64,000 bases of DNA from Streptomyces sp. ALI-76-A (GCF_030287445.1 NZ_JASVWB010000002.1:3534001-3598000), one strand, 5' to 3'; shown: positions 26,991 through 36,333, counted from the first letter of the stretch. Program-made: numbers and translations. The notes: generated by a model from the sequence alone, not told the origin.

Positions 26991-27359
26991 ATGGCGGAGC
27001 AAACGCCGCGTCGGAACGAACCGCGGCTACGCCCCGCGCCCTTGCTCTTCGAGCCCGCGCAGGCCGCCGCCGATCCGGAGCACTTCTTCGATCTGGAGTC
27101 GATCGACGACCCCCGCGCCCTGCTGGACCGTGCGACGGAACTCACGCACGCGTTCCGCGCGGCGACCGACCGTGCCGTGGAGTTCCAGGCCATCGCGGCG
27201 GCCCAGCTGGCCGACCCCCGGCGCTTCGACCGGCTGACCGCGGCGGACATCGCGGAGCGGGCCGAGTGGACCGAGGACTACGCGAAGAAGATGGTCGAGT
27301 TCGGCCGGGATCTCATGCGGGGCGGCACGGAGGGCCGCGGGCCCGCCGACCCGGTGTGA
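26991..27359 (+). CDS. small helical conserved protein, function unknown
   Basis: 122 residues from the ATG at 26991, preceded by the strong GAGGAGGAG site. Acidic and helical, with no cysteine, signal or membrane segment. Blocks such as DDPRALLDRATELTHAFRA and WTEDYAKKMVEFGRDLMRGG look like genuine coding sequence. It follows the helicase by 191 bp on the same strand. Whether it belongs to the nuclease-helicase unit is open. Confidence 0.65.
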   Translation: MAEQTPRRNEPRLRPAPLLFEPAQAAADPEHFFDLESIDDPRALLDRATELTHAFRAATDRAVEFQAIAAAQLADPRRFDRLTAADIAERAEWTEDYAKKMVEFGRDLMRGGTEGRGPADPV

Positions 27360-27504
27360 CACACCCGGGGCCGCTGGGCCCCCACGGGGACGCCCTTTAC
27401 CCAGGCATATGCCAGGCGGGCAAGATACTCCCTCCCGTCCGTCCGCGTCCCGTTTTCCGGCAACCCGGCGAATCCGGGCGCTCACAGCCCGTAGACGTAG
27501 AGGC

Positions 27505-28119
27505 ATGAGCAGTCCACGGAATCAGCAACCGCCGTTCTCCCTTCACCGCGAGGACCGCTTCGACGTCTCCGGCGTCACCGCGGACGGCGCCGCCTGGCTC
27601 GCCTCCGCGGCGGCCTCTCCGCGCAGCACCCTGGCACTGTGGGCGGAGCGGCCGGACGCGCCGGTCGTGCTGCCCTGTGGTTCCGCCTTCGACGTGGTCG
27701 GGGCGCCCGCCGTATTCGGGCGTCGCATGATCGACCGGCTGTGGGCGGACGGACCGGGTTCGGGGCCGGTCGCCGTGTTCCGGGGCAGGATGCTGCTGTT
27801 CGCCGCGCCCGGCACGGCACAGCGGCTGCCCTCCCTGTTGCGCTGGGAGGAGTTCGGCCGTACGGGCGCCATCCCGCCGCTGGTGTGCCACGGCACCGGC
27901 GACGCGGTGACCGTCCCCGCCCCGAGCGGCACCGGCGGCTCCCCCGGCAGGTCCGCCGTGCGCTGGCTGGTCGCCCCGGACACCCGCCGCCCCTGGCTGC
28001 CGGGTGCGGAGATCCTCCTCTGGGCGGCCGTCCGGGCGGCCCGCGCGGTCGTGCGGATATCGATTTTTCCTCCCGCCGATCAGGGTGCTAATGTCTACGA
28101 CGTCAGCAGGCGCCGCTAG
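27505..28119 (+). CDS. primase/polymerase-like small protein ending inside tRNA-Lys
   Basis: 204 residues from the ATG at 27505, with a GTAGAGG site upstream. The segment APVVLPCGSAFDVVGAPAVFG and the strand-loop pattern after it resemble the N-terminal Prim-Pol-like region found in many short Streptomyces proteins; that comparison is from memory and no catalytic acidic triad is evident. The frame stays open into the tRNA-Lys gene: the last codons (SRRR) and the TAG stop lie over tRNA positions 1-10 (28110-28119). The tRNA promoter must therefore sit inside the 3' end of this gene, where base composition turns AT-richer (28055-28095). Confidence 0.6.
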   Translation: MSSPRNQQPPFSLHREDRFDVSGVTADGAAWLASAAASPRSTLALWAERPDAPVVLPCGSAFDVVGAPAVFGRRMIDRLWADGPGSGPVAVFRGRMLLFAAPGTAQRLPSLLRWEEFGRTGAIPPLVCHGTGDAVTVPAPSGTGGSPGRSAVRWLVAPDTRRPWLPGAEILLWAAVRAARAVVRISIFPPADQGANVYDVSRRR

Positions 28120-28183
28120 CTCAGTTGGTTAGAGCAGCTGACTCTTAATCAGCGGGTCCGGGGTTCGAGTCCCTGGCGGCGCA
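28110..28183 (+). tRNA. tRNA-Lys (anticodon CTT), copy 1
   Basis: 74 nt cloverleaf: acceptor GCGCCGC/GCGGCGC, D arm GCTC...GAGC, anticodon stem GCTGA/TCAGC with loop CTCTTAA (anticodon CTT), T arm with TTCGAGT, discriminator A, no encoded CCA. The first ten bases overlap the end of the upstream coding frame. A TAATGT sequence at 28089-28094 could be its -10. The same 74 bases recur at 46134 and 50302. Confidence 0.97.
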
Positions 28184-28191
28184 CAGACAGT

Positions 28192-28223
28192 GAAAGGCCC
28201 CTCGCTCAGGCGGGGGGCCTTTC
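28192..28223 (+). terminator. intrinsic terminator after tRNA-Lys copy 1
   Basis: GAAAGGCCCC and GGGGCCTTTC arms around a short loop, nine bases after the tRNA. Confidence 0.85.
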
Positions 28224-28527
28224 GCATGAGCGCTGTCCCCCACCTGAATGTGCGACTGCCGGGTGCGGACGGCGGCCGGCCGTCCGGTGACGTCTCCCGG
28301 TGACACTCCCGGTGGCTCATCTCAACGTGCGGATCCCCGCCCCGGTTCACTCCGCGGCCGGTGACGGAGGATCCGGACTTCGTTTGTCACAGCGGCGTGA
28401 CGAGGGTGTCTTGATCAGGTGCGCTCGTCGAACCCGTCGGCGGGGTGGTCCGTCGTGCTGGCTGAGAACGCGGAACCGCAAGGCACGCCGCGGACCGCTC
28501 GCCGACCGACCGAGAGGAACACCCGAC
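28224..28527. other. intergenic stretch before the DUF4232 lipoprotein
   Basis: About 300 bp with no credible gene. It contains two short repeats of a CCGGTGAC motif near 28286 and 28297 and must hold the promoter of the lipoprotein gene. I see no clear hexamers. Confidence 0.4.
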
Positions 28528-29238
28528 ATGAACCGCCGCCTGCGCACCGCCCTCGTCGTCTCCGCCGCCCTGAGCGCCGGACTGCTCATGACCGCCTGCG
28601 AAGGCGGCTCGACCGGCGCCGCCGAGAAGACCGGGACGGCCTCCTCCGGTTCCCCCACGGCCGAGGCCACCACCGCCACGGCCACGCCGGGCGCCGCGCG
28701 GGACGGCGGCACCGGCGGCACCGGCGACAAGGCCGAGGGCACGTCCTCGTCGGGCACGTCGGGCACGTCGGGCACGTCGTCCTCGTCGTCCCAGTCGTCC
28801 TCGGGTGACTCCGACGCCGCCGACAAGAGCGGCTACGACCAGGGCTGCGGCACCAACGACCTCCAGTGGTCCGCCAGGCCCATGACGCAGGCCGGCGGCT
28901 ACTACCTGGTCAGCGTCAAGGCCAGGTCCGGCATCACCTGTGTGCTCCCCGCCGGTCTGCCCGTCTTCGCCTTCGGCTCCGGCGGCACGCAGGCCGACCC
29001 CGCCGAGCAGGTCGCGGGCGAGGAGATCACCCTCAGCGGCGGCAGGACGGCGTACGCGGGTGTCACCCCGAAGAGCACCAACGGCGACACCGGCACGGAG
29101 TACAGCACGGTCATCGTCTCCGTCAGCGAGGACGACCCCCACCCCCTCTCGCTGAACGTCGGCAGCGTCGTCGTCGACAAGCCCCTCACGACCAACTGGC
29201 ACACCAACCCGGCCGACGCCGTCCCGTTCACCTCCTGA
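28528..29238 (+). CDS. DUF4232-type secreted lipoprotein
   Basis: 236 residues. The signal peptide ends in lipobox LMTAC, so Cys24 is lipidated. A ~75-residue low-complexity linker rich in Ser, Gly, Thr and Ala includes in-frame 9 bp repeats coding Ser-Gly-Thr. The C-terminal ~130 residues form the beta-rich DUF4232 domain (CGTNDLQWSARPMTQAGGYY ... CVLPAGLPVFAFG) with a likely Cys-Cys disulfide. Such lipoproteins are numerous in Streptomyces and lack a defined role. The ATG at 28528 follows GAGAGGAA. Confidence 0.85.
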   Translation: MNRRLRTALVVSAALSAGLLMTACEGGSTGAAEKTGTASSGSPTAEATTATATPGAARDGGTGGTGDKAEGTSSSGTSGTSGTSSSSSQSSSGDSDAADKSGYDQGCGTNDLQWSARPMTQAGGYYLVSVKARSGITCVLPAGLPVFAFGSGGTQADPAEQVAGEEITLSGGRTAYAGVTPKSTNGDTGTEYSTVIVSVSEDDPHPLSLNVGSVVVDKPLTTNWHTNPADAVPFTS

Positions 29239-29534
29239 ACCACGCCCCTTTTGAACCACGACCGCCCCGCCGACCGGCCCCGCACAGGCCGGGGTGATCC
29301 CGAAGGCCCGGCGGACGCGACCGCCGCGGGCCGCGCACTTCCCGTCGTACCGGGTGAACCGGGGCCCTGGGGCCCACGTTGTCCACGAAGGAGCCCCGTG
29401 GCCGGGCGTGCCCGACACAGCGCGCACCCATCCGGCCGACCAGCGGGCTCCGGGGGCGGAACCGTCACGGTTTCCGTCCGCGCCGGGCCCGCGTCCGCGG
29501 GGGCCGGACCACCGACCCACCATCTTTCAGGGGC

Positions 29535-30422
29535 ATGATGACGCAGAACTCAGGGCGGCTGTCCGGCGTGTGCCGGGCCGCCGCGGTGACCGCCATGGCC
29601 GGAGCGAGCCTGTTCTCCCTCGCGGCGCCGGCGCAGGCGGCCGGCGACGGCCCCAACTACGTGGCCATGGGCGACTCCTACGCCTCGGGAGCCGGCCTGT
29701 CAGGGGTGAAGGACACCGCGTGCGACCGCACCGCGGCCGGCTACCCCTCCATCATCGCCGGCACGTCCGCCGGCGAGAACCGGGCGCTCAAGGACGTCAC
29801 GTGCAGCGGTGCCACGACGCGCCACATCTGGAACGCCCAGGGGTCCAAGCCGCCGCAGATCAACGCGCTGACGCCGAACACCAAGCTGGTCACCCTGACC
29901 ATCGGTGGCAATGACGTCGGCTTCACCGGCGTACTAACCACCTGCGTGCTGGTGAAATCCTCGGACCCGGACGGCAGTCCGTGCAGGAAGCACTTCACCA
30001 CCGGCAAGGACGTGCTCGGTGAGCGCATCAACACGGTGGAGGGCCGCGTCCGCGACACGATCACCGACATCAGGCGGCGCAGCCCGGACGCGAAGATCGT
30101 CGTGGTCGGTTACCCGGCCCTCTTCCCCGACAACGGTGTGGGTTGCGCGGAAGTGCCCTTCGCCCGGCAGGACTTCGCGTTCCTGCGGGACACGACGCAG
30201 AAACTCAACCGCGCGCTGGCCCGTCGGGCCGCCGCCGGTGGCACCGGCGTGTCCTACGCGGACACCTACTCGCCCACCGTCGGCTACGACATGTGCCAGC
30301 CCCGCCACCGGCGGTTCATCGAGTCCCTGACTCCGGCCCCGGGCTCCATGGCGGCCCATCCCAACACCTACGGCCAGTTGATGATGGCGACCGCGGCGCT
30401 CGACCAGATCCTCGAGCCGTAG
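29535..30422 (+). CDS. secreted SGNH/GDSL-family lipase or esterase
   Basis: 295 residues with a Sec signal peptide cleaved near AQA-A (about residue 35). SGNH blocks are clear: nucleophile Ser48 in MGDSYASGAG, Gly in CSGATTRHIW, Asn in TIGGNDVGFT, and the catalytic His in AAHPNTYGQ. Paired cysteines suit an extracellular enzyme of the Streptomyces GDSL lipase group, acting on lipid or ester substrates outside the cell. Two adjacent ATGs (29535, 29538) follow AGGGG; either may be used. A hairpin at 30441-30467 follows. Confidence 0.92.
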   Translation: MMTQNSGRLSGVCRAAAVTAMAGASLFSLAAPAQAAGDGPNYVAMGDSYASGAGLSGVKDTACDRTAAGYPSIIAGTSAGENRALKDVTCSGATTRHIWNAQGSKPPQINALTPNTKLVTLTIGGNDVGFTGVLTTCVLVKSSDPDGSPCRKHFTTGKDVLGERINTVEGRVRDTITDIRRRSPDAKIVVVGYPALFPDNGVGCAEVPFARQDFAFLRDTTQKLNRALARRAAAGGTGVSYADTYSPTVGYDMCQPRHRRFIESLTPAPGSMAAHPNTYGQLMMATAALDQILEP

Positions 30423-30440
30423 GCAGCACGGCGACGAGGG

Positions 30441-30467
30441 GCGGCCCGCGCCTCGGGCACGGGCCGC
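30441..30467 (+). terminator. hairpin after the GDSL lipase gene
   Basis: GCGGCCCG pairs with CGGGCCGC across an 11-base loop, 19 bp after the stop codon. Confidence 0.6.
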
Positions 30468-31083
30468 TTCGGCGTCCCCTGATCCCGGTCGGCGACCACC
30501 GGTACGACGGCCGGGTGCAGTCCGGTCCGCCGATCCGCACACCGGTGGTTCCGGCACGGTGCCACGCCACCGGCGCGGGGTACGCCGCTCGCTCTCCCTC
30601 CCGCGGCGCCGGTCCCGCCAGCACCGTGGGGGCCTCGGCCGGCCTCGCCGTGCCGGCCCGCCCGCGCCGCACGCACGCGGGCCGCTCGGCCGGGAGTCCG
30701 CCGCCCCGCCCCGGCCGTCGTCCCCTGTCCCGCGCGCGATCCGGCGGGCGGGCGCAGGGCCTGTGCCGCGTCCACACCCGCGTCCACACCCCCGTCCCGT
30801 ACCGCCGTCCCAAGCAGCCCGCGTTTCCCCAGGTGAGACGCCGTTTCGGCGTTCCAGCCATTCCTGATTCCCGATGATCGTCGCAGGTGGGACGAGAGGT
30901 GCCGCAGGCTGGTCACAGCGCAGTCGCCGCGCCGCCGAGGACACGGCAGCCGGCCTCCGACGCGCTCCTGCGACCCACCCGGCAGCGACTGCCGCGCCGG
31001 GCTTCCACCGACGGACGTCACCTCATCGGGGGACGTCACCCGGTGCCCGCAGGCGGACGCCACATCACTCAGGGGGAAACATC
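30468..31083. other. long intergenic region upstream of the ECF sigma gene
   Basis: About 600 bp of GC-rich sequence without a credible gene on either strand; open frames here have no ribosome-binding sites or recognisable products. It includes short direct repeats (CGTCCACACCC twice near 30769-30790; GGACGTCACC twice near 31013-31040). The second pair lies 40-70 bp before the sigma factor start and might be regulatory. Confidence 0.4.
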
Positions 31084-31671
31084 ATGAGCACCCAGCAGGC
31101 GACTGCCCTGGCCGCCGAGCGAGCCGGCGAAGCGGCCCCGCGGACCACCGCGCGGTGCGCGGCCGCGGACGCCGAACGGTTCGTCCGCGAGCTGTACGCC
31201 GAGCACGGGACGGCTCTGCTGACCTACGCGGCCCGGCGACTGGACCACGACTGGTACCGCGCCCAGGACCTGGTGCAGGAAACCGCCGTTCGGGCCTGGC
31301 GTCACGGCCCCTCGCTCGTCCTCTCCCCGGAGGGCATACGTCCCTGGCTCTTCCGGGTCCTGCGGAACCTGGTGATCGACGAGCACCGGGCCCGAGCCGC
31401 GCGTCCCCCCGTCCCGCACCAGCTGGACGACGTGGTCATCCCGGTCGGCGACGACACGGACCGCGTACTGACCGCCCAGGTGGTGAGGGAGGCGCTGACG
31501 GACCTCACCGACCAGCAACGCGAGATCCTGCACAGCATGTACTTCCACGGGCACAGCGTGGACCACGTGTCCGATCGCCTGGGCATTCCGCACGGCACGG
31601 TGAAGTCCCGCACCTACTACGCGATGCGCGCGCTCAAGCGTGCCCTGCTCGCCCGCGGCGTCCTCGGCTGA
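31084..31671 (+). CDS. ECF-type RNA polymerase sigma factor
   Basis: 195 residues. Region 2 is visible as RFVRELYAEHGTALLTYAAR ... AQDLVQETAVRAWRH and region 4 as LTDQQREILHSMYFHGHSVDHVSDRLGIPHGTVKSRTYYAMRALKRAL. It directs core RNA polymerase to an unknown set of promoters. No anti-sigma gene is adjacent, which is unusual for an ECF factor; control may be transcriptional or by a remote anti-sigma. The ATG at 31084 follows GGGGGAAA. Confidence 0.93.
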   Translation: MSTQQATALAAERAGEAAPRTTARCAAADAERFVRELYAEHGTALLTYAARRLDHDWYRAQDLVQETAVRAWRHGPSLVLSPEGIRPWLFRVLRNLVIDEHRARAARPPVPHQLDDVVIPVGDDTDRVLTAQVVREALTDLTDQQREILHSMYFHGHSVDHVSDRLGIPHGTVKSRTYYAMRALKRALLARGVLG

Positions 31672-31828
31672 GTGCTCGCGCCACCGGTACCCCGGTGAGC
31701 GGGACGCGCGCGGCGGCCTGGGGACGAGCTCACCCTCGGCGAGCGGGCCGAGGACCTGGGCCAGGTCGGTGGGCGGCTTGGCGCGGAAGGGGGCGAGGCG
31801 GCTCCGGCGGTCGGCCGTCCCGCGCCGG

Positions 31829-33091
31829 CTAACCGACCGTGATCTTCACCGTCCAGGCCCCCGAGGCCGTCTGCCCCTCCGCCTCCACCCGGACGTTCTC
31901 GCCGGGCACCGTGAAGCTCTCACCGAGGGAGACCGGAGCGTCCGCGAGGGGCGGGTAGACGGAGTTCTCCCAGCAGGCGTCGGTGCGCGGATGGGCGTCG
32001 AGCACCTCGACCGGGCCCCGGCCGGACTCCGCCGCGCCGCTCACCCGGTAGACGAGGATGCCCGGCCGGCAGGCCTCCGTGTCGTTGCCCACCGGTCCGC
32101 GCGCCTCGAAGGCGAGCACGCTGTCGGCGCCGGTGCGCACGACGGCGAGCTTGGTCCCGCTGCCCAGCCCGAAGGCCGGCGCCCCGGCGGTGCCCACGGC
32201 CGGGACCCCAGGCCCCGCGCCCAGCGGTTCCAGCGTCAGCCGCGTCGGCCCGCTCTGCTGTACGCACGCCACCTGGCGCGGCTCCAGCCAGCCGAGCTTC
32301 CACTTGTGCCAGCCGAACAGGTCCGGGGCCAGCCCGAACTGGCTGCCCATCAGGTCCCAGTCGCCGACGTGGGTGTCCCAGTCGCCCTTGCCGTCCACCG
32401 GCCGGCGGTACAGGTCCGGCAGGTCGAAGACATGCCCGGTCTCATGGGCGAGAACCAGCCGGTCCGGCGGGTGCTGCTCGAACACGGTGACGACCCGGCG
32501 GATGTCCGTGCCGTCGGCCCGCAGCGGCATGTCCAGGTTCACCACCTTCGTCGCGTCCGAGTCCACGCCGGGCGCGTCCGGGTCGGCGACGAAGTAGACG
32601 ACGTCGTAGCGCGAGAAGTCGACCTGCCCGTCGGCCGCGGCGAGCGCGTCGCGCAGGTAGGCGGCGCGGTGCGGGGCGCTCCAGTCGCGCTGTATGGCGT
32701 ACGAGGCCGAGGGGCGCGGCATCCGGATCCAGTGCCGCAGCGGGTGCGGGCGCAGGGTGAACCTGCCGTAGGAGGCACGCCGGAAGAAGTCGGTGGTGGC
32801 CGGGAAGTGGTCGGCGACCAGCTGGACGGGGCTGGTCAGCGGGGTGGAGTCGGGGAAGGACAGGAAGACCATCACCGCGTCCAGCTCGCGGGTCGGCTGC
32901 GGATAGGCGGCGTTCCAGGTGTCCAGGCCCTCCGAGTGGTGGGCCTCGGTGCGGTGGAGGGCGCACGGTGTCGCCGAGAACGGTTCGGCGACGGAGGGTC
33001 CGGTGACGAGGGAGGTCGCCACGAGGGCGGCCAGGGTGGTGAACACGGCCGCGGTGCTGCGCAGTCGGGGGCGCGGGAACGGACGCGGCAC
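31829..33091 (-). CDS. secreted M6-family metalloprotease
   Basis: 420 residues from the GTG at 33091, a few bases after CGGAGG; the frame extends to another GTG at 33121 with no such site. A Sec signal peptide (RSTAAVFTTLAALVATSLVTG) precedes the protease domain. The zinc motif is LAHETGHVFDLPDLY (HExxH plus the downstream Asp), as in immune-inhibitor-A-like M6 peptidases, and DLMGSQFG supplies the Met-turn-like region. It likely degrades extracellular protein. It is convergent with the sigma factor gene and divergent from cdgA. Confidence 0.88.
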   Translation of the reverse strand: MPRPFPRPRLRSTAAVFTTLAALVATSLVTGPSVAEPFSATPCALHRTEAHHSEGLDTWNAAYPQPTRELDAVMVFLSFPDSTPLTSPVQLVADHFPATTDFFRRASYGRFTLRPHPLRHWIRMPRPSASYAIQRDWSAPHRAAYLRDALAAADGQVDFSRYDVVYFVADPDAPGVDSDATKVVNLDMPLRADGTDIRRVVTVFEQHPPDRLVLAHETGHVFDLPDLYRRPVDGKGDWDTHVGDWDLMGSQFGLAPDLFGWHKWKLGWLEPRQVACVQQSGPTRLTLEPLGAGPGVPAVGTAGAPAFGLGSGTKLAVVRTGADSVLAFEARGPVGNDTEACRPGILVYRVSGAAESGRGPVEVLDAHPRTDACWENSVYPPLADAPVSLGESFTVPGENVRVEAEGQTASGAWTVKITVG

Positions 33092-33404
33092 AGGGACCTC
33101 CGGAAGCGGTTCACGGGACACCGCACCCAGATTGTGGGATTTAGTCGTACTAAGCCCTGTTTATCTGCACCAGACGAGTGAGAGGGCCGAAGGCCCGTCA
33201 GAAGCGACACCCCCGAACCGCTCACGGAACGTCACAACTGGTCAGACGCCTGTAGAAGCCGTCCACAGTCCGAGCAGAAACGATCTGTCAGAAAGGCCGC
33301 TCGGTCCGGGACACTGGACAGTGGCTGGAAGGCCCTTGGGGCAGCCTCTATGATCGGCACACTTTCCTGCCGGACAGCGATCGAGTGCACTGCGGGAGCG
33401 AGCG
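33092..33404. promoter_or_regulatory. divergent region between M6 protease and cdgA
   Basis: About 310 bp with no gene, holding both promoters. From the literature on S. coelicolor, the cdgA promoter is a direct BldD target. I see several GTCAC/GTGAC-type half-sites here (for example GTCACAAC near 33231) but no unambiguous BldD palindrome. Confidence 0.45.
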
Positions 33405-35213
33405 GTGAGCGGAACGTCCGAAGGGCCGACGCCCGCGGCAGACCTCGACCGGTCAGCCGTCACAGAGAGTAATGACCTCACGGCGCCCGGTGCCGACCCC
33501 TCCACCTACCGGTCGGTCTTCACGGCCGCCCCGCTCGCCATGGCCGTCGTGAACCGCGAGGGCCTGGTCGTCGGCGCCAACACCGCCTTCGCGGACCTGC
33601 TCGGCAGCGCGCCCGACGCGCTGGCCGGACGGATCGCCGCGGATCTGGTGGACCTGGCCTCCGACGCCCGCACCTGGCACGCCTACCGGGAGGTCCTGCG
33701 CGGCCGGCAGGCCCGGCTGCGCTGCACCCGCCGGCTCAAGCACTCCGACGGCCAGTCCCTGTGGGTGCAGGTCACGGTCGCTCCCCTGCGGGGAGACGGG
33801 CCCGGTACGGTCCTGCTGTCCGTCGCCGACATCAGCGCCCGCCGTGAACTACAGGCGCGGCTGCGGCACTTGCAGATGCACGACCCGGTCACCCGGCTGC
33901 CCAACCGCGCGCTGTTCTTCGAACGGCTCTCGGCCGCGCTGGAGGCGGAGTCGTACGAGCCGAGCGGCACCGGACGGGTCGGCCTGTGCTACCTGGACCT
34001 GGACGGCTTCAAGGCCGTCAACGACACGCTCGGCCACCGGGTCGGCGACCGGCTGCTGGCCGCCGTCGCCGACCGGCTCAGGCGCTGCGCCGACGAGGCC
34101 GGGCGCGGCCGGGTCAGCGTGCCGCTGGTGGCCCGGCTCGGCGGTGACGAGTTCGCGCTCCTGGTCGAGGACTCCACCGGCACCGAGCAGCTCGCCGATC
34201 TCGCCGAGGCCGTGCAGAAGGCGGTGCAGGCGCCCTTCGACCTGTCCGGGCAGCGGCTGTCGGTGTCGGCCTCGATCGGCGTGGTGGAGCGGCAGGCGGC
34301 GGGCACCAGCGCGACGGGGCTGATGCAGGCCGCCGACACCACGCTGTACTGGGCCAAGGCCGACGGCAAGGCCCGCTGGACCCTGTTCGACCCGGAGCGC
34401 AACGCCCACCGCATGACCCGGCAGGCCCTCGCCTCCACCCTCCGGCCGGCGATCGAGCGCGGCGAGTTCGTGCTGGAGTACCAGCCGCTGGTGGGGATGG
34501 AGGACGGCCGGCTGCGGGGCGTCGAGGCGCTGGTCCGCTGGAATCACTCCCAGTTCGGTGTGCTGACGCCGAATCGGTTCATCGGACTGGCCGAGGAGGA
34601 CGGCTCGATCGTGCAGCTCGGCCGCTGGGTTCTGGCCACGGCCTGCCGTCAGGCGCGGCAGTGGCAGCTGGACCACCCCGACGAGCCGCCGATCTTCGTG
34701 AGCGTCAACGTGGCGGTCCGCCAGGTCTGGGACTCCGACCTGGTCGCGGACGTGGCGGAGATCCTCGCGGAGACGGGCCTGGCGCCGCATCTCCTCCAGC
34801 TGGAGCTCACGGAGTCGGCGGTGATGGGCTCGGCGGGCCGGCCGCTCCAGGCGCTCCAGGCGCTCAGCGACATGGGCGTGCACATCGCCATCGACGACTT
34901 CGGCACCGGCTACTCGAACCTGGCCTACCTCAGCCGGCTGCCGGTGAAGGTGCTGAAGCTGGACGGCTCGTTCGTCCGGGGCTTCCAGTACGAGGGGGAG
35001 GGCGTCCCCCCGAACCCGGCCGACGAGGTCGTCGTCGAGGCGATGATCCAGCTCGCCCACCGGCTCGGGCTGACGGTCACCGCGGAGTGCGTGGAGACGT
35101 CGGCGCAGGCCGCCCGGCTGCGGCGGATCGGCTGCGACACCGGCCAGGGGTGGCTGTACTCGCGGCCGGTGTCGCCGGATCGTATCTCCGGGTTGCTGGG
35201 AGTGCGGGTGTGA
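33405..35213 (+). CDS. cdgA: CdgA, PAS-GGDEF-EAL c-di-GMP turnover protein
   Basis: 602 residues, cytoplasmic. A PAS domain (about 35-145) is followed by a diguanylate cyclase domain with intact Gly246-Gly247-Asp248-Glu249-Phe250 and metal-binding YLDLDGF, then a phosphodiesterase domain with Glu374-Ala-Leu (GVEALVRW), LELTES, DDFGTGYSNL and ECVET. Both active sites look complete. The inhibitory RxxD I-site usually placed just before GGDEF is missing (RVSVPLVARLGGDEF). Architecture and context match S. coelicolor CdgA, a BldD-regulated enzyme affecting sporulation and antibiotic production. It starts at a GTG behind GGGAG. Confidence 0.93.
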   Translation: MSGTSEGPTPAADLDRSAVTESNDLTAPGADPSTYRSVFTAAPLAMAVVNREGLVVGANTAFADLLGSAPDALAGRIAADLVDLASDARTWHAYREVLRGRQARLRCTRRLKHSDGQSLWVQVTVAPLRGDGPGTVLLSVADISARRELQARLRHLQMHDPVTRLPNRALFFERLSAALEAESYEPSGTGRVGLCYLDLDGFKAVNDTLGHRVGDRLLAAVADRLRRCADEAGRGRVSVPLVARLGGDEFALLVEDSTGTEQLADLAEAVQKAVQAPFDLSGQRLSVSASIGVVERQAAGTSATGLMQAADTTLYWAKADGKARWTLFDPERNAHRMTRQALASTLRPAIERGEFVLEYQPLVGMEDGRLRGVEALVRWNHSQFGVLTPNRFIGLAEEDGSIVQLGRWVLATACRQARQWQLDHPDEPPIFVSVNVAVRQVWDSDLVADVAEILAETGLAPHLLQLELTESAVMGSAGRPLQALQALSDMGVHIAIDDFGTGYSNLAYLSRLPVKVLKLDGSFVRGFQYEGEGVPPNPADEVVVEAMIQLAHRLGLTVTAECVETSAQAARLRRIGCDTGQGWLYSRPVSPDRISGLLGVRV

Positions 35214-35238
35214 GCAGGACGGCGACCGGGCCCCGGGG

Positions 35239-36333
35239 TCAGGCGGTGGGCAGTCCGTAGGCGTCCGCGATGAGTTCGTACGAGCGCAGGCGGACGTCAC
35301 CGCTGTGGGCGTTGCCGGTGATCATCAGCTCGTCGGCGCCCGTGCGCTTGTGGAGGTCGTCGAGACCGGAGCGGACCTCGTCGGGGGTGCCGTGGATGAC
35401 GTTGGCGTTCCAGGACTCGGCGAAGTCGCGCTCCATCGGGCTGAACTCGTAGGTCTCGGCCTCCTCGGGGGTGGGGACGAGCCCGGGGCGGCCGGTGCGC
35501 AGCCGGATCATGCTGAGCGCGGCGGCCATGACCTGGCGGCGCGCCTCGCGCGGGTCCTCGGTGGCCAGGGCGGAGACGCCGATGAGGGCGTACGGCTCGG
35601 CCAGGACGGCGGAGGGCCGGAAGGACTCCCGGTACAGGTCCAGGGCCGGGACGGTGTTCTGCGCCGAGAAGTGGTGCGCGAAGGCGAAGGGCAGGCCGAG
35701 GGTGCCGGCCAGGCGGGCGCTGAAACCGGAGGAGCCGAGGAGCCAGACGGGCGGGCGGTGCGGTGACTGCACACCGCCGGGGGAGGTGGCCTGGACCGGG
35801 CCGGGGACCGCGTGGATCCGGCGGTAGGGGTGCCCGTCCGGGAAGTCGTCGTCGAGGAAGCGGACGAGTTCGGCGAGCTGCTGCGGGAAGTCGTCGGCGG
35901 CCTCGTCGAGGCGGTCCGTGCGGCGCAGGGCGGCGGCGGTGGCGCCGTCGGTGCCGGGGGCCCGGCCGAGCCCGAGGTCCACCCGGCCCGGAGCCATGGC
36001 CTCGAGCGTGCCGAACTGTTCCGCGATGACCAGCGGGGCGTGGTTGGGCAGCATCACCCCGCCCGAGCCGAGCCGGATGCGGGTGGTGTGGGCGGCCAGG
36101 TGGGCGAGGATCACGGCGGGAGAGCTGGACGCCACGCCCGGCATGGAGTGGTGTTCGGCGACCCAGTAGCGGTGGAAGCGGCGGGACTCCGCGAGCTTGG
36201 CCAGGGCGACGCTGGTGCGCAGGGCGTCGGTGGCTGTGCGGCCGGCGCCGACGGTGACCAGGTCCAGGACGGACAGCGGGGCGGGGGCGGTGCCGTGGCT
36301 GGTCCCCCGGATGTCGTCTGGCGTTGCGGTCAC
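35239..36333 (-). CDS. luciferase-like (LLM class) flavin-dependent oxidoreductase
   Basis: 364 residues, (beta/alpha)8 luciferase-like monooxygenase fold: [12 protein letters not shown] at the N-terminus, [20 protein letters not shown] (the His-His flavin-site segment), [27 protein letters not shown] and [13 protein letters not shown]. It belongs to the group named after the CrtI-independent MsnO8-like oxidoreductases; the substrate is unknown. The GTG at 36333 follows AGGAGGC. The downstream end is 25 bp from the convergent cdgA. Confidence 0.9.
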   Translation of the reverse strand: MTATPDDIRGTSHGTAPAPLSVLDLVTVGAGRTATDALRTSVALAKLAESRRFHRYWVAEHHSMPGVASSSPAVILAHLAAHTTRIRLGSGGVMLPNHAPLVIAEQFGTLEAMAPGRVDLGLGRAPGTDGATAAALRRTDRLDEAADDFPQQLAELVRFLDDDFPDGHPYRRIHAVPGPVQATSPGGVQSPHRPPVWLLGSSGFSARLAGTLGLPFAFAHHFSAQNTVPALDLYRESFRPSAVLAEPYALIGVSALATEDPREARRQVMAAALSMIRLRTGRPGLVPTPEEAETYEFSPMERDFAESWNANVIHGTPDEVRSGLDDLHKRTGADELMITGNAHSGDVRLRSYELIADAYGLPTA

